64,000 nt of DNA from Labrenzia sp. VG12 (lineage in GTDB: Bacteria; Pseudomonadota; Alphaproteobacteria; Rhizobiales; Stappiaceae): assembly GCF_002237595.1 (NCBI RefSeq), contig NZ_CP022529.1, positions 1,054,001 through 1,118,000 on the forward strand, given 5' to 3'. Shown here piece after piece: positions 27,042 to 35,761 of this stretch (positions are counted from its first letter, which is position 1; each line of letters starts with the position of its first letter). The notes beneath the pieces are model-generated. The model was not told the DNA's origin. It ran no database searches and worked only from the letters and a program-made list of their open reading frames with translations. The position numbers were made by a program, and so were the translations under genes.

Positions 27042-27900
27042 CAAGAGCTTCCTTGTCATCCGGATCCCGGGAATTGCTGAGCTGGTATTTGACCCGCCGA
27101 AGGCTTTCGCGCGCCTCGTTGCCGCGTTTCATGGCGACAAGCGTTGCCAGAAGGTCGGTCACATAAAGGAACGCAAAACGGCTGGTGCTGGGCCGCAGGA
27201 TGTTGTCGCCCTCCGGCAGGTCGATTCCGATCGTGATGTCTGCAAGATCAGACACCGGGCGGTCCGGACGCGTCAGCGCAATCACGGTGGCGCCATAGGT
27301 CTTGGCCGCCTCAAGCGCGCGCACCATCTGCAGGTTCCGGCCGGAGACCGACGACGCCAGCACGACATCTCCGGCCGATAGGGTTGCAGCCTGCATGAGC
27401 TGCATGGCGTGATCTGTAATGCTGACAGTCCGCAGGCCGAGCCGGAAGAAACGGTTCTGCATTTCGTCGGAAATCATCGAAGATGTGCCACCGGCGCCAA
27501 ATGCGGCCAGGAGACCTGCTCCCGAGATGGCGTCAACGGCCTTGTCTATTGCGGCCATGTCAAGTGTCTGGCGTGTCTTGACCGCTGCGTCCTGAAGTTG
27601 GACCAGCAGACTGTCGGCAACATCCGAGGGGGCGGCCGAGGCCGCATCCACCGCCAGATAGCGAGTGCCGGCAAAGGTGACCTGCGCGACCTGAACCTTG
27701 AACGCGGTGAAACTGTCGCAGCCCAGACGCCGGCAGAAGCGCGTCACGGTCGGCGGCGAGACGCCCGCCCGTTCAGCAACATCCGTTATGCCGGCGTTGA
27801 CAATGAAATCCGCTTCCGTGCGCAACAGGCTTGCCAGAATCCGTTCCGACTTGGACAGTTCCGGTTCGATCTGCTGCAGCACGGATAGGATGTCCCGCAT
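27034..27900 (-). CDS. MurR/RpiR family transcriptional regulator
   Basis: This 288-residue regulator has an N-terminal RpiR helix-turn-helix (ITDVAERAGVSPPTVTRFCR) and a C-terminal SIS domain (FGAGGTSSMISDEMQ, ASSVSGRNLQMVRA) that binds phosphorylated sugars. It presumably senses an amino-sugar phosphate made by the neighbouring pathway and regulates its own operon. It lies between ridA and the SDR gene with tiny gaps. Repeated motifs in the divergent ridA/SnoaL-like intergenic region are candidate binding sites. Confidence 0.9.
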   Translation of the reverse strand: MRDILSVLQQIEPELSKSERILASLLRTEADFIVNAGITDVAERAGVSPPTVTRFCRRLGCDSFTAFKVQVAQVTFAGTRYLAVDAASAAPSDVADSLLVQLQDAAVKTRQTLDMAAIDKAVDAISGAGLLAAFGAGGTSSMISDEMQNRFFRLGLRTVSITDHAMQLMQAATLSAGDVVLASSVSGRNLQMVRALEAAKTYGATVIALTRPDRPVSDLADITIGIDLPEGDNILRPSTSRFAFLYVTDLLATLVAMKRGNEARESLRRVKYQLSNSRDPDDKEALGD

Positions 27901-27904
27901 GGGG

Positions 27905-28291
27905 TCAGTCCGGCTTCTTGTAGGCGACGCAGTCGATCTCGACCTTGCAATCGACCATCATCGTCGCCTGGACACAGGCACGCGCCGGCGGGTGTTCGCC
28001 GAAATAGCTCTTGTAGACGCCATTGAAGGACCAGAAGTCGCGCGGATCGTCCAGCCAGACGCCGCAGCGCACCACGTGTTCGAGACCGTAGCCGGCTTCT
28101 TCGAGGATCGCGATGACGTTCTTGATGGTCAGATGTGTCTGTTCAACGATGCCGGTGCCGACGATTTCACCGTCCTTCATCGGCACCTGGCCGGAGACAT
28201 ACAGCCAGCCGTCCGCTTCGACAGCGCGGGCGAAGGGAAGGTTCTGGCCACCGGCACCGGATTTTTCAGCACCATAGCGTGTGATCGACAT
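27905..28291 (-). CDS. RidA family protein (reactive imine deaminase-like)
   Basis: RidA proteins hydrolyse reactive enamines and imines such as 2-aminoacrylate released by PLP enzymes. The protein has 128 residues from MSITRYG. The catalytic Arg is in HPPARACVQA and the acidic C-terminal motif is VEIDCVAY, both as in the YjgF/Rid family. An upstream ATG gives four extra residues and is less likely. It opens the operon RidA-RpiR-SDR-GH20-M81. A PLP enzyme of the D-serine-dehydratase/D-threonine-aldolase family is encoded divergently, a sensible functional partner. Confidence 0.9.
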   Translation of the reverse strand: MSITRYGAEKSGAGGQNLPFARAVEADGWLYVSGQVPMKDGEIVGTGIVEQTHLTIKNVIAILEEAGYGLEHVVRCGVWLDDPRDFWSFNGVYKSYFGEHPPARACVQATMMVDCKVEIDCVAYKKPD

Positions 28292-28302
28292 ATTCAGCTC
28301 CA

Positions 28303-28392
28303 AAAATGAAAATGATTTACATAGTGGTTTGACATTGGTTTTATTTCACCCGTATATTTTTCAAAAATCAACCATCAAAATGAAAATGGTTT
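28303..28392. promoter_or_regulatory. Divergent promoter region with a repeated motif, possible RpiR operators
   Basis: AAAATGAAAATGATTT (28303-28318) recurs as AAAATGAAAATGGTTT (28377-28392), 15 of 16 bases equal. GAAAATGATTTAC within the first copy is close to palindromic. The region separates ridA from the divergent SnoaL-like gene. The second copy overlaps the likely start codon, so part of the similarity could be coding coincidence. Confidence 0.4.
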
Positions 28393-28901
28393 CCGATATG
28401 CAGGGTGTTTCCGACAGTCAGACCAATCCTTTTTCAAGCGTGGACCCAGACAGGGCGGAAATCTGGGACATGTTGGTGATGCGGGACATCAACGCCTTCG
28501 TCGCCGCGGACTGGTCTCAGGTTGCCGATGATTTTGACGTATCGGCGTTTTTCGGCGTGGACGGGGGCAGGGCAGTCAATCCGGACGACTGGACGCTCGG
28601 ATTCCCTGACCTTGAAACCTACAAGACGGAATGGTTGCGTCAGGCCGCCGACTTTGCCGAGACGGAATTTGCCGAAGACGCCAGGGCTGCGATTTTCGAG
28701 GCAACGGACCTGTCTGCGATTGAAGTCAAAGGCGGTCGGGCAATCGCTCACAAGAAGTTCGACGGCTCAATCACCAAAGCCGATGGCAGCGTGGACAGGT
28801 TGCTCTGGCAGACGCTTTATTTCTGCGTCCGCAAGGAGGGGCGCTGGAAAATCTGCGGCTTTGCCGGTTATCTGCCCAATCCGTTGGCGGTGGCGTCCTG
28901 A
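28380..28901 (+). CDS. SnoaL/NTF2-like protein of unknown function
   Basis: The 173-residue protein looks like a cone-fold (NTF2/SnoaL) protein: an N-terminal helix (IWDMLVMRDINAFVAADWSQ), an acidic strand, and a C-terminal sheet ending YFCVRKEGRWKICGFAGYLP. No catalytic residues can be assigned. The start at 28380 (MKMVSDM) lacks a clear ribosome-binding site. ATGs at 28386 and 28398 are alternatives. It precedes the second M81 gene by two bases and is divergent from ridA. Confidence 0.6.
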   Translation: MKMVSDMQGVSDSQTNPFSSVDPDRAEIWDMLVMRDINAFVAADWSQVADDFDVSAFFGVDGGRAVNPDDWTLGFPDLETYKTEWLRQAADFAETEFAEDARAAIFEATDLSAIEVKGGRAIAHKKFDGSITKADGSVDRLLWQTLYFCVRKEGRWKICGFAGYLPNPLAVAS

Positions 28902-28903
28902 TC

Positions 28904-30412
28904 ATGTCCCGACCACGCGCATTCACGGCCGTCCTGGCAACCGAAACAAACACGTTTTCGCCGATCCGTGTTGATATCGAGGCCTTTCGGGCGTCGCTTC
29001 TGGCCCGGCCCGGAGAACACCCGCAGACGCCGACGCTGTGCTCTGCTGTGGTCACGGTGGGGCGCAGATTCGCCCAGCTACATGGATGGGACTTGATAGA
29101 AGGAACCGCAGCCTGGGCGGATCCGGCCGGTCTTGTGGCGCGGCAGACGTACGAGGATCTGCGTGACGAGATCTGCGGGCAGATACAGGCGCAACTGCCG
29201 TTTGATGTTGTGGTGATCGGCTTGCACGGCGCCATGGTTGCCGATGGCTATGATGACCCGGAAGGTGACCTGCTGGGCCGCATTCGGACGCTGGTTGGCC
29301 CCGACACACCGATCATTGCGACATTCGACCCGCACAGTCACCTGACCGCAAAGCGCGTTGAGGCAGCTGACGCCCTGATCGCCTTCAAGGAATTCCCTCA
29401 CATCGATTTTGTCGAAAGGGCGGAAGATGCCTGGGAAGTTGCAAGGCGTACAGTCGCTGGAGAAGTCACGCCGGAAATAAGCGTTTACGACCCGAAGATG
29501 ATCGACGTCTTTCCCACAACGTCTGAGCCCATGCGTCACCTTGTGGATGAGATGATCCGGCGTGAGAGGGAAACACCAGAGCTGCTGTCGCTGTCCGTGG
29601 TGCACGGATTCATGGCCGGAGATGTTCCTGAAATGGGGTCGAAGGTACTTGCGGTAACCGACGCCAACCCGGAATTGGGAGAGGCGGTGTGCCGTGAATT
29701 CGGAGAACGACTGTTCGGACTGCGCGGAAAGGCGCGCAGCCGGGAACTGACGCCGGATGAAGCCTATGACAGGGCGCTCGCCTTTGAAGGCGGTCCTGTC
29801 ACAATCGCAGATATGTGGGACAATCCAGGCGGCGGCACCGCCGGGGATGCGACCATTCTTCTGGCAGAGGCAATGGCGCGTGAGCTCGACAACATTGCTT
29901 TTGGCTCGATCTGGGACCCGGTTTCGGTTCAGCTCTGCCATGTCGCTGGTGAGGGGGCTCGCATGCAATTGCGGTTCGGTGCCAAGTCAGCACCGGATAC
30001 AGGCGCTCCGATCGATGCCGAAGTCGAGATTGTCCGCAACATCCGGAATGCTGAGCAACGCTTTGGCGAGAGCCATGTTCCGATTGGCGACGCCAGCCTG
30101 ATTCGGATTGGCGGCATAGAGGTGATCCTGAATTCAACAAGGGCTCAGTGCTTCGACACGAGCCTGTTTTCGAATTTCGGGGTCGAACCGACGGATCGGA
30201 AGATCCTGGTCGTGAAATCGACCAATCATTTTCACGAGTCCTTTGCACGGGTCAGCCCGTTGATCCTCTATTGTGCTGCCGGCAGGCCCTATCCGAACGA
30301 TCCGCGCGTCACGCCGTATAAAAAAGCGCCAAGAGACATCTGGCCGATCAACGCTGTGCAGGCACCTCAGGAAATCCAGGCGCGCACGACGGCCGCCAAG
30401 CAGGGAGTTTGA
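28904..30412 (+). CDS. M81 (MlrC/DUF1485) family metallopeptidase
   Basis: This second M81 protein is intact with 502 residues. Visible motifs are the N-terminal ATETNTFSP, GLHGAMVADGYDDPEGD, TFDPHSHLT, and the C-terminal metal/substrate loop DMWDNPGGGTAGDATI. The family includes MlrC of microcystin breakdown. Most members are uncharacterised and occur with amino-acid or amino-sugar catabolic genes. It sits in a three-gene operon between the SnoaL-like gene and the PLP enzyme. It differs clearly from the copy at 22879-24314, so this is not a recent duplication. Confidence 0.88.
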   Translation: MSRPRAFTAVLATETNTFSPIRVDIEAFRASLLARPGEHPQTPTLCSAVVTVGRRFAQLHGWDLIEGTAAWADPAGLVARQTYEDLRDEICGQIQAQLPFDVVVIGLHGAMVADGYDDPEGDLLGRIRTLVGPDTPIIATFDPHSHLTAKRVEAADALIAFKEFPHIDFVERAEDAWEVARRTVAGEVTPEISVYDPKMIDVFPTTSEPMRHLVDEMIRRERETPELLSLSVVHGFMAGDVPEMGSKVLAVTDANPELGEAVCREFGERLFGLRGKARSRELTPDEAYDRALAFEGGPVTIADMWDNPGGGTAGDATILLAEAMARELDNIAFGSIWDPVSVQLCHVAGEGARMQLRFGAKSAPDTGAPIDAEVEIVRNIRNAEQRFGESHVPIGDASLIRIGGIEVILNSTRAQCFDTSLFSNFGVEPTDRKILVVKSTNHFHESFARVSPLILYCAAGRPYPNDPRVTPYKKAPRDIWPINAVQAPQEIQARTTAAKQGV

Positions 30413-30415
30413 GCG

Positions 30416-31483
30416 ATGAGTGTCGGGCTTTCCATTCACGAACTTCTGACGCCGGTTGCCGTGATCGATGAAACGGTCATGGCGACCAACATCAAGGTCG
30501 CACAGGACTATTTCGACAGGATCGGCCGGAATTTCCGGCCGCACATCAAGACCCACAAGATCCCGGCGCTTGCGGCCGCGCAGTTGGCGGCAGGGGCCAG
30601 GGGCATCAATTGCCAGAAGATCAGCGAGGCGGAGGTTTTCGCCGATGCCGGGTTCACCGATATCCTGATCACGTTCAACATGCTCGGCAACGCACGCCTC
30701 AACCGTTTGCTGGCTCTGAACGCGAAGGTCGATCTTCAGGTCGTTGCCGACAATCCGGTTGTCGTGGATGGTTTGGCAGCGGTTTTTTCCAGGGAACAAC
30801 CGCTCAAGATCCTGGTTGAATGCGACACTGGCGCGGGTCGAAATGGCGTGCAGTCACCGGAGGAGGCAGTTGAGCTCGCAAAGCACATTAACGCGGCGCC
30901 GGGGCTTCAGTTTCACGGCCTCATGACCTATCCGCGGCCCTCTTCGGAGAAGGACGTAGAGGCTTTCTTTGCGCAGACGATCAAGCAGTTGGCTGCCGCC
31001 GGTCTGGATTGCCCGGTTGTTTCGCATGGTGGATCGCCCAGCCTTTTTGACAGCGACCTGGTCGCAAGCGCGACAGAGCACCGGGCCGGGACCTACATTT
31101 TCAACGATCGGTCCATGGTGCGCGCCGGCATGTGCGACTTCGACGATTGCGCGATGCATGTGCTGGCAACCGTCGTGTCCAGGCCTACGGAAACCAGAGC
31201 CGTTCTGGATGCCGGGTCCAAGGCGCTGACCTCCGACCTGCTTGGCTTTTCCGATCATGGACTGATGATCGACTATCCGGACGCATCGATCACGTCACTG
31301 AGTGAAGAGCATGCGGTTGTGGATCTGAGCAAGTCTTCGACAAAGCCGGAGGTTGGTGAACGGGTCCGGATCATCCCCAACCACACCTGCGTGGTTTCCA
31401 ATCTCTTCGACAGGATGGTGTTCCATCGAGACGGCGTGGTGACGCGCATTGAGCCCGTCGCCGCCCGTGGGCAAGTCGTCTAG
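30416..31483 (+). CDS. D-threonine aldolase / D-serine dehydratase-like PLP enzyme
   Basis: This 355-residue fold-type III PLP enzyme has the alanine-racemase-like barrel. The PLP lysine is in RPHIKTHK, and SHGGSPSLFD forms the phosphate site. The zinc ligands of this family are His in EEHAVVDLS and His/Cys in NHTCVVSN. Members cleave D-threonine or hydroxy-D-amino acids, or dehydrate D-serine; sequence alone cannot choose. Dehydration would release 2-aminoacrylate, the RidA substrate. It starts 3 bases after the M81 gene and ends at a 13-bp hairpin that overlaps its stop codon. Confidence 0.85.
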   Translation: MSVGLSIHELLTPVAVIDETVMATNIKVAQDYFDRIGRNFRPHIKTHKIPALAAAQLAAGARGINCQKISEAEVFADAGFTDILITFNMLGNARLNRLLALNAKVDLQVVADNPVVVDGLAAVFSREQPLKILVECDTGAGRNGVQSPEEAVELAKHINAAPGLQFHGLMTYPRPSSEKDVEAFFAQTIKQLAAAGLDCPVVSHGGSPSLFDSDLVASATEHRAGTYIFNDRSMVRAGMCDFDDCAMHVLATVVSRPTETRAVLDAGSKALTSDLLGFSDHGLMIDYPDASITSLSEEHAVVDLSKSSTKPEVGERVRIIPNHTCVVSNLFDRMVFHRDGVVTRIEPVAARGQVV

Positions 31484-31502
31484 TCCTCCAGACGACTTGC
31501 CC
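31469..31502 (+). terminator. 13-bp hairpin overlapping the stop codon of the PLP enzyme gene
   Basis: GGGCAAGTCGTCT and AGACGACTTGCCC form a perfect 13-bp stem with an 8-base loop, and the left arm contains the TAG region. No T-run follows. It may stabilise the mRNA end or act together with the second hairpin 15 bases downstream. Confidence 0.5.
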
Positions 31503-31516
31503 GCCTAATCAGTACA

Positions 31517-31546
31517 GAAAACGGCCGCCCGAGAGCGGCCGTTTTC
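31517..31546. terminator. Bidirectional Rho-independent terminator between convergent operons
   Basis: A perfect 12-bp stem (GAAAACGGCCGC paired with GCGGCCGTTTTC) has A-run and T-run built into its arms, so it can stop transcription both ways. It separates the PLP enzyme gene from the convergent ABC-transporter operon. Confidence 0.8.
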
Positions 31547-31578
31547 GATTGGTTCGCACCCCGAAGGGGGGCGTGTGG

Positions 31579-32706
31579 TCAAATGTGCATCTCGGCAGCG
31601 TCCAGCGCTTCAAGCGACAGTTGACGCTCGAACGCCTTGCTGTTCTCGTCGAAGAGATGACAGTCCGCTCCCTTCAGCCCCATGGCAACTGGCTTGCCGA
31701 CCTTTGCCGGAGCGGAGCCCGGGAGAAGGCTGCAGAATGTTGCTGTGGCACCCTCGACCGTGCTGTAGGTAACGGTATGGATTCCAAGATGCTCCACGAC
31801 GTTGGGCAGAACCTCGATGGTGGCGTCGGCCTTGCCGAGTGTCAGGTGCTCCGGGCGGATGCCAAGTGTCAGTTTTCGACCGGCAACGTCTTCGTCTGTC
31901 GAGACCTTGACCGTGAGTTCGGAGCCAGAGGGGAGTGACACCGTCACGCCATCTTCGCCGGTGCTTTTTCCGGTGACCTCAATGAAATTCATTTTCGGAT
32001 TGCCGATAAAACCGGCGACGAAAAGGTTTTGCGGCTTGTGGTAGAGCTCAAGTGGTGACCCCACCTGCGAGATGACACCCTGATCAAGCACAACGATCCG
32101 GTCCGCCATGGTCATGGCTTCGACCTGGTCGTGCGTGACATAGATCATCGTTGCGTCGAGTTCCGTATGAAGCTTCGCCAGTTCGACGCGCATCTCGGCG
32201 CGGAGCGCTGCGTCCAGATTGGAGAGCGGCTCGTCAAACAGGAAGACAGACGGTTCGCGCACAATGGCCCGGCCGATGGCGACACGCTGCCGCTGGCCGC
32301 CGGACAGTTCGCCCGGCTTGTGGTGCAGGCGCTCGGTCAGCTGCAGAATGCCCGCTGCGGCCTGTACCTTTTCCTCGACCTTGTCCTTTGCCATGCGCTC
32401 GACGCGCAGCGGAAAGGCAATGTTCTCGTAAACAGACATATGCGGATAAAGCGCATAGGACTGGAACACCATGGCAATGCCGCGTTTGACAGGCGGCAGG
32501 TCATTGACGACGGTGTTTTCAATGGTGATATCGCCACCGGTGATTTCTTCAAGTCCGGCAATCATGCGCAGCAAGGTCGATTTTCCGCATCCGGACGGAC
32601 CGACAAACACAATGAAATCGCCGTGATCAACATCGAGATTGACGCCCTTGATGACTTCCACATGGCCGTAGCTCTTGTGGACGTCGCGCAGCTGCAAGTC
32701 GCCCAT
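31579..32706 (-). CDS. Sugar ABC transporter ATP-binding protein (UgpC/MalK type)
   Basis: This is the ATPase of a CUT1 sugar importer, 375 residues. Walker A is GPSGCGKST, the signature is LSGGQRQR, Walker B is VFLFDEPLSNLD, and residues 240-375 form the MalK-like TOBE/regulatory domain. The start at 32706 is preceded by aaagga; an ATG six bases upstream overlaps that site. It is the last gene of a seven-gene operon, placed after the binding protein and a strong hairpin. The substrate is probably an amino sugar or its oligomer, judged from the operon. Confidence 0.9.
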   Translation of the reverse strand: MGDLQLRDVHKSYGHVEVIKGVNLDVDHGDFIVFVGPSGCGKSTLLRMIAGLEEITGGDITIENTVVNDLPPVKRGIAMVFQSYALYPHMSVYENIAFPLRVERMAKDKVEEKVQAAAGILQLTERLHHKPGELSGGQRQRVAIGRAIVREPSVFLFDEPLSNLDAALRAEMRVELAKLHTELDATMIYVTHDQVEAMTMADRIVVLDQGVISQVGSPLELYHKPQNLFVAGFIGNPKMNFIEVTGKSTGEDGVTVSLPSGSELTVKVSTDEDVAGRKLTLGIRPEHLTLGKADATIEVLPNVVEHLGIHTVTYSTVEGATATFCSLLPGSAPAKVGKPVAMGLKGADCHLFDENSKAFERQLSLEALDAAEMHI

Positions 32707-32732
32707 GGTCATTCCTTTTAAAGATGAGTGGG

Positions 32733-32763
32733 CCGGGCCCCCAAAGGTGGGAAGGGGGCCCGG
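32733..32763 (-). terminator. Intercistronic hairpin between binding-protein and ATPase genes
   Basis: CCGGGCCCCC and GGGGGCCCGG form a perfect 10-bp stem with an 11-base loop. It lies between the solute-binding protein stop and the ATPase start. With no T-run, it is more likely a partial attenuator that favours the binding protein. Confidence 0.55.
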
Positions 32764-32778
32764 TCACTGCACAAGGTG

Positions 32779-33990
32779 TTACTTGAATTCCTCAAGCTGC
32801 TCTGCTGCGATTTCAACGGCTTCAGCCGCAGAAACCTCACCCAGAACTACACCCTGAACGGCTTCGTTGATCGTGTCCTGCAGACCGACATAGTCAGTGA
32901 CGAACGGCTCCGGACCACCGGTCGGGATGGCGTCGAGGAAGGCTGCCCAGGTCGGGTCCTTCTCGACCAGCGCCTTGACTTCCGGCAGGTCGCGCAGCGG
33001 CGTGAAGCCTTCGGCCAGCTCGAATGCCATCTGGTTTTCCGGGTTGGTCAGCAGCTTGGCGAGGTCAAGCGCCTGCTCTTCGACACCGGAGCCCTTGAAG
33101 ACGGCGAGGGAGTCGGTGATCAGCAGCGTGCCGGGACCGCCGCTCGGGCCGTGCGGCAGCGGTGCGACGCCCCAGTTCACGTCGGTAACGCGGGTACGCT
33201 CCCACGGACCGGAGATGAACATGCCGATCTTGCCTTCGGAGAACAGCGGACGCAGCTTGGCGCGGTCATAAGCGACCGGACCCGGCTGGGAAACGGTTGC
33301 CATCTTGCCGTAGAAGTCGAGCGCTTCGACATTGTTCGGCGAGTTGAAAACGATCTCGCCGTCCGCGTTAATCACTTCGCCACCATTGGTGTACACGTAG
33401 TTCATGAACTGGTGCATGGTGTTGTCGAAGGACGCAGCGGCCAGGCCAAAGCCGTCAGCTTCGGTCTTTTCCTTGATGGTCTTGGCCGCTTCATACATCT
33501 CGTCCCAGGTCTTGGGAGCAGTTTCCGGGTCAAGACCGGCTTCCTTGAACAGGTCCTTGTTCCAGTAGAGTGCCTTGGTGGAGAAAGCACGTGGCAGACC
33601 CCATTGCTGACCGTTGGCGGTGATCGTGCCGAGGATCGGTGCAGCGTAAGTGGCCTTCTCTTCCTCGGTCATGTTGACCGGGACGATCAGGTCGTTGGCC
33701 GCAAGCTGCTTCAGCGTGCGCGAGCCCATGTAGGAAACGGCAGGCGGATTGCCGGCAGAGGCCAGGGTCGTGGATTTCTCCTGGCACTGTCCCCAGGGAA
33801 CAAACTCAACATCGACCTTGTAGCCCGGGTTCTTGGCTTCCCAGCCCTTGATCAGCTCGGCCTGGAGCGGAATGCCGGCACCGGTATTGTCGCCGCATAC
33901 GATCATGTGAATGCTCTTGTCGTCAGCCTTGGCGGCAGTGACGAGGCCGAGGGCAAAAACACCACTCAGCAGCATGGATTTGAGAGTCAT
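32779..33990 (-). CDS. Sugar ABC transporter, extracellular solute-binding protein (family 1)
   Basis: This 403-residue periplasmic binding protein has a signal peptide (residues 1-22, ending AAKAD). The family-1 pattern is clear: WEAKNPGYKVDVEFVPW early, WNKDLFKEAGLDPETAPKTW in the middle, and GKIGMFISGPWE later. Together with two permeases and the MalK-like ATPase it makes a CUT1 importer. Its place beside a ROK kinase, NagA and a SIS deaminase suggests GlcNAc, chitobiose or a muropeptide sugar. The ligand is not proven by sequence. Confidence 0.9.
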   Translation of the reverse strand: MTLKSMLLSGVFALGLVTAAKADDKSIHMIVCGDNTGAGIPLQAELIKGWEAKNPGYKVDVEFVPWGQCQEKSTTLASAGNPPAVSYMGSRTLKQLAANDLIVPVNMTEEEKATYAAPILGTITANGQQWGLPRAFSTKALYWNKDLFKEAGLDPETAPKTWDEMYEAAKTIKEKTEADGFGLAAASFDNTMHQFMNYVYTNGGEVINADGEIVFNSPNNVEALDFYGKMATVSQPGPVAYDRAKLRPLFSEGKIGMFISGPWERTRVTDVNWGVAPLPHGPSGGPGTLLITDSLAVFKGSGVEEQALDLAKLLTNPENQMAFELAEGFTPLRDLPEVKALVEKDPTWAAFLDAIPTGGPEPFVTDYVGLQDTINEAVQGVVLGEVSAAEAVEIAAEQLEEFK

Positions 33991-34024
33991 CTGAATTCCC
34001 TTTCCTGGTTGGTTTTTGTTGTTG

Positions 34025-34867
34025 TTATTCTTTGACAGCGCCAGCCGTCAGACCGGCGACGATGTAGCGTTGCAAGAACACATAGACGAACAGCACCGGC
34101 AGAATGCCGACGAGGCTGGCGGCCATGAGTTCGTTCCAGACGACCGACTGGCGTCCGAAGAACTGGAACAGGCCGACCGGCAGCGGGTTCAGCTCGTTCA
34201 CGGAGTTGAAGGTCAGCGCATAGATGAACTGCTGCGCATAGGCGGTGATGAAGGCGGTGATCGTGACCACCACGATGCCTGGCAGGGCCACCGGAATGAT
34301 CACGCGCCAGAGCGTGTAGATCTTGCCGGCCCCATCCACCCAGGCAGCTTCCTCAAGCTCCTTCGGGATGCGCACCAGGTAAGACCGCAGAAGCCAGATC
34401 CCGGTCGGGATCACGAAAGCGGTGCCGGGTGCGATCATGGCAAAATAGGTGTTCAGGAGGCCGTATTGCTGCATCAGCTTGAACAGCGGAATGATCAGGA
34501 CGGCGCCGGAGAACATGTTGACCGCGATGAAGATGCCGAGCAGCGAGTTGCGTGCCGGGAACTCGAACCGGGCAAAGGCATAGGCTGCCGGAATGATGCA
34601 GATCAGCCCCAATACGGTGACAACCGTTGCAATGAAGAACGAGTTGAGCATGTACATCCACAGCAGCGGCACGTTCTCCCACATGGTGAAATAGGCATCG
34701 AAGCTCATTTCATCGGTGATGAACCGGTAGGGGATGGAGAACAGGCTGGTCAGCGGCCGCAGCGACACCACGAAAGCTTCTACAAAGGGCGCCAGCACAA
34801 AGGTGAGGAACACTGCCAGGCCGAAATAGATCAGCACATATTCGTACCAGCGATACTTATGCAGCAT
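34025..34867 (-). CDS. Sugar ABC transporter permease (MalG type)
   Basis: This inner-membrane CUT1 permease has 280 residues and about six membrane spans (first at about residues 11-35). The EAA loop reads EEAAWVDGAGKIYTLWRVIIPVALPG. The ATG at 34867 overlaps the last codons of the upstream permease gene, so translation is coupled. The further upstream frame is rejected. It pairs with the MalF-type permease at 34857-35753. Confidence 0.9.
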   Translation of the reverse strand: MLHKYRWYEYVLIYFGLAVFLTFVLAPFVEAFVVSLRPLTSLFSIPYRFITDEMSFDAYFTMWENVPLLWMYMLNSFFIATVVTVLGLICIIPAAYAFARFEFPARNSLLGIFIAVNMFSGAVLIIPLFKLMQQYGLLNTYFAMIAPGTAFVIPTGIWLLRSYLVRIPKELEEAAWVDGAGKIYTLWRVIIPVALPGIVVVTITAFITAYAQQFIYALTFNSVNELNPLPVGLFQFFGRQSVVWNELMAASLVGILPVLFVYVFLQRYIVAGLTAGAVKE

Positions 34868-35753
34868 TGTTCGGGCTCCTCTTGGCAAGGCGCGACAGCA
34901 GCAGGAAATAGACCAGTGTGAACGACCCGAGGAACAAGACGATCATCACCGTCCGGGCCGCGCCTTCGCCGTATTTGAAGCGGCTGATGGCGGTCTTGTA
35001 GGTGTCGATGATCATCGTTGTCGTGGCGCCGCGCGGGCCGCCCTCCGTCAGGATCCAGATGATGTCGAAGGAGTTAAAGGTCGCGATTGCCGACAACAGC
35101 GCCATGGTCGCGATCGAGGGAATGATCAGCGGCAGCGTGATGCGGCGGAAGCGATAGAAGCGGGAGGCTCCGTCAACCCATGCGGCTTCATAAAGATCCT
35201 TCGGAATGGATTGCATGGACGCCAGCAGATAGAGCGTGACCATCGGGACGCCGATCCAGACATCCGTGACGATGGTCGCCATGAAGGCGGAGTTCTTGTA
35301 GGCGAGGAATTCAAACGGCGCGTCGAGAATACCGACCCGTTGCGCAATGCCCGAGATCATGCCGAACTGGCCGTTATACATCCAGCCCCAGATGAAGACG
35401 CCGATGGCGATCGGAATGACCCAGGGCGGCATGACGAGAACGCGGAACAGGGCGCGTCCCGGAACCATGGCGTTGAGCAACACCGCACCAAGCGTCCCGA
35501 TCAGCATCTTGAGGGCCACTGACAGGCTCATCCAGTAGAAGGTGCGGGCAATCACTTCCGGGAAGCGGCGTGACATCAGCTTCTCGTAATTGTCCAGCCC
35601 GACATACTGGAAGTTCGGGCTCATGCTGGTGTTCGTGAAAGACAGGCGGAACGTCTCGTAGAGCGGGTAGGCGACAATCGCCAGCATCACCAGCGACGCC
35701 GGTACCAGCAGCAGATACGGGAAATAGTCCGTCTTTTTCTTGGTCTGTGCCAT
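34857..35753 (-). CDS. Sugar ABC transporter permease (MalF type)
   Basis: This CUT1 permease has 298 residues. The first membrane span is at about residues 12-32, and the EAA loop is YEAAWVDGASRFYRFRRITLPLIIPS. It starts 8 bases after the Gfo/Idh gene and overlaps the MalG-type permease gene by 11 bases. Domain content and size are normal for the family. Confidence 0.9.
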   Translation of the reverse strand: MAQTKKKTDYFPYLLLVPASLVMLAIVAYPLYETFRLSFTNTSMSPNFQYVGLDNYEKLMSRRFPEVIARTFYWMSLSVALKMLIGTLGAVLLNAMVPGRALFRVLVMPPWVIPIAIGVFIWGWMYNGQFGMISGIAQRVGILDAPFEFLAYKNSAFMATIVTDVWIGVPMVTLYLLASMQSIPKDLYEAAWVDGASRFYRFRRITLPLIIPSIATMALLSAIATFNSFDIIWILTEGGPRGATTTMIIDTYKTAISRFKYGEGAARTVMIVLFLGSFTLVYFLLLSRLAKRSPNNAA

Positions 35754-35761
35754 GCTCCCCC

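Noticed and set aside
34016..34921. Plus-strand frame opposite the MalG-type permease
   Set aside because: Highly charged, low-similarity translation antisense to a clear permease gene.
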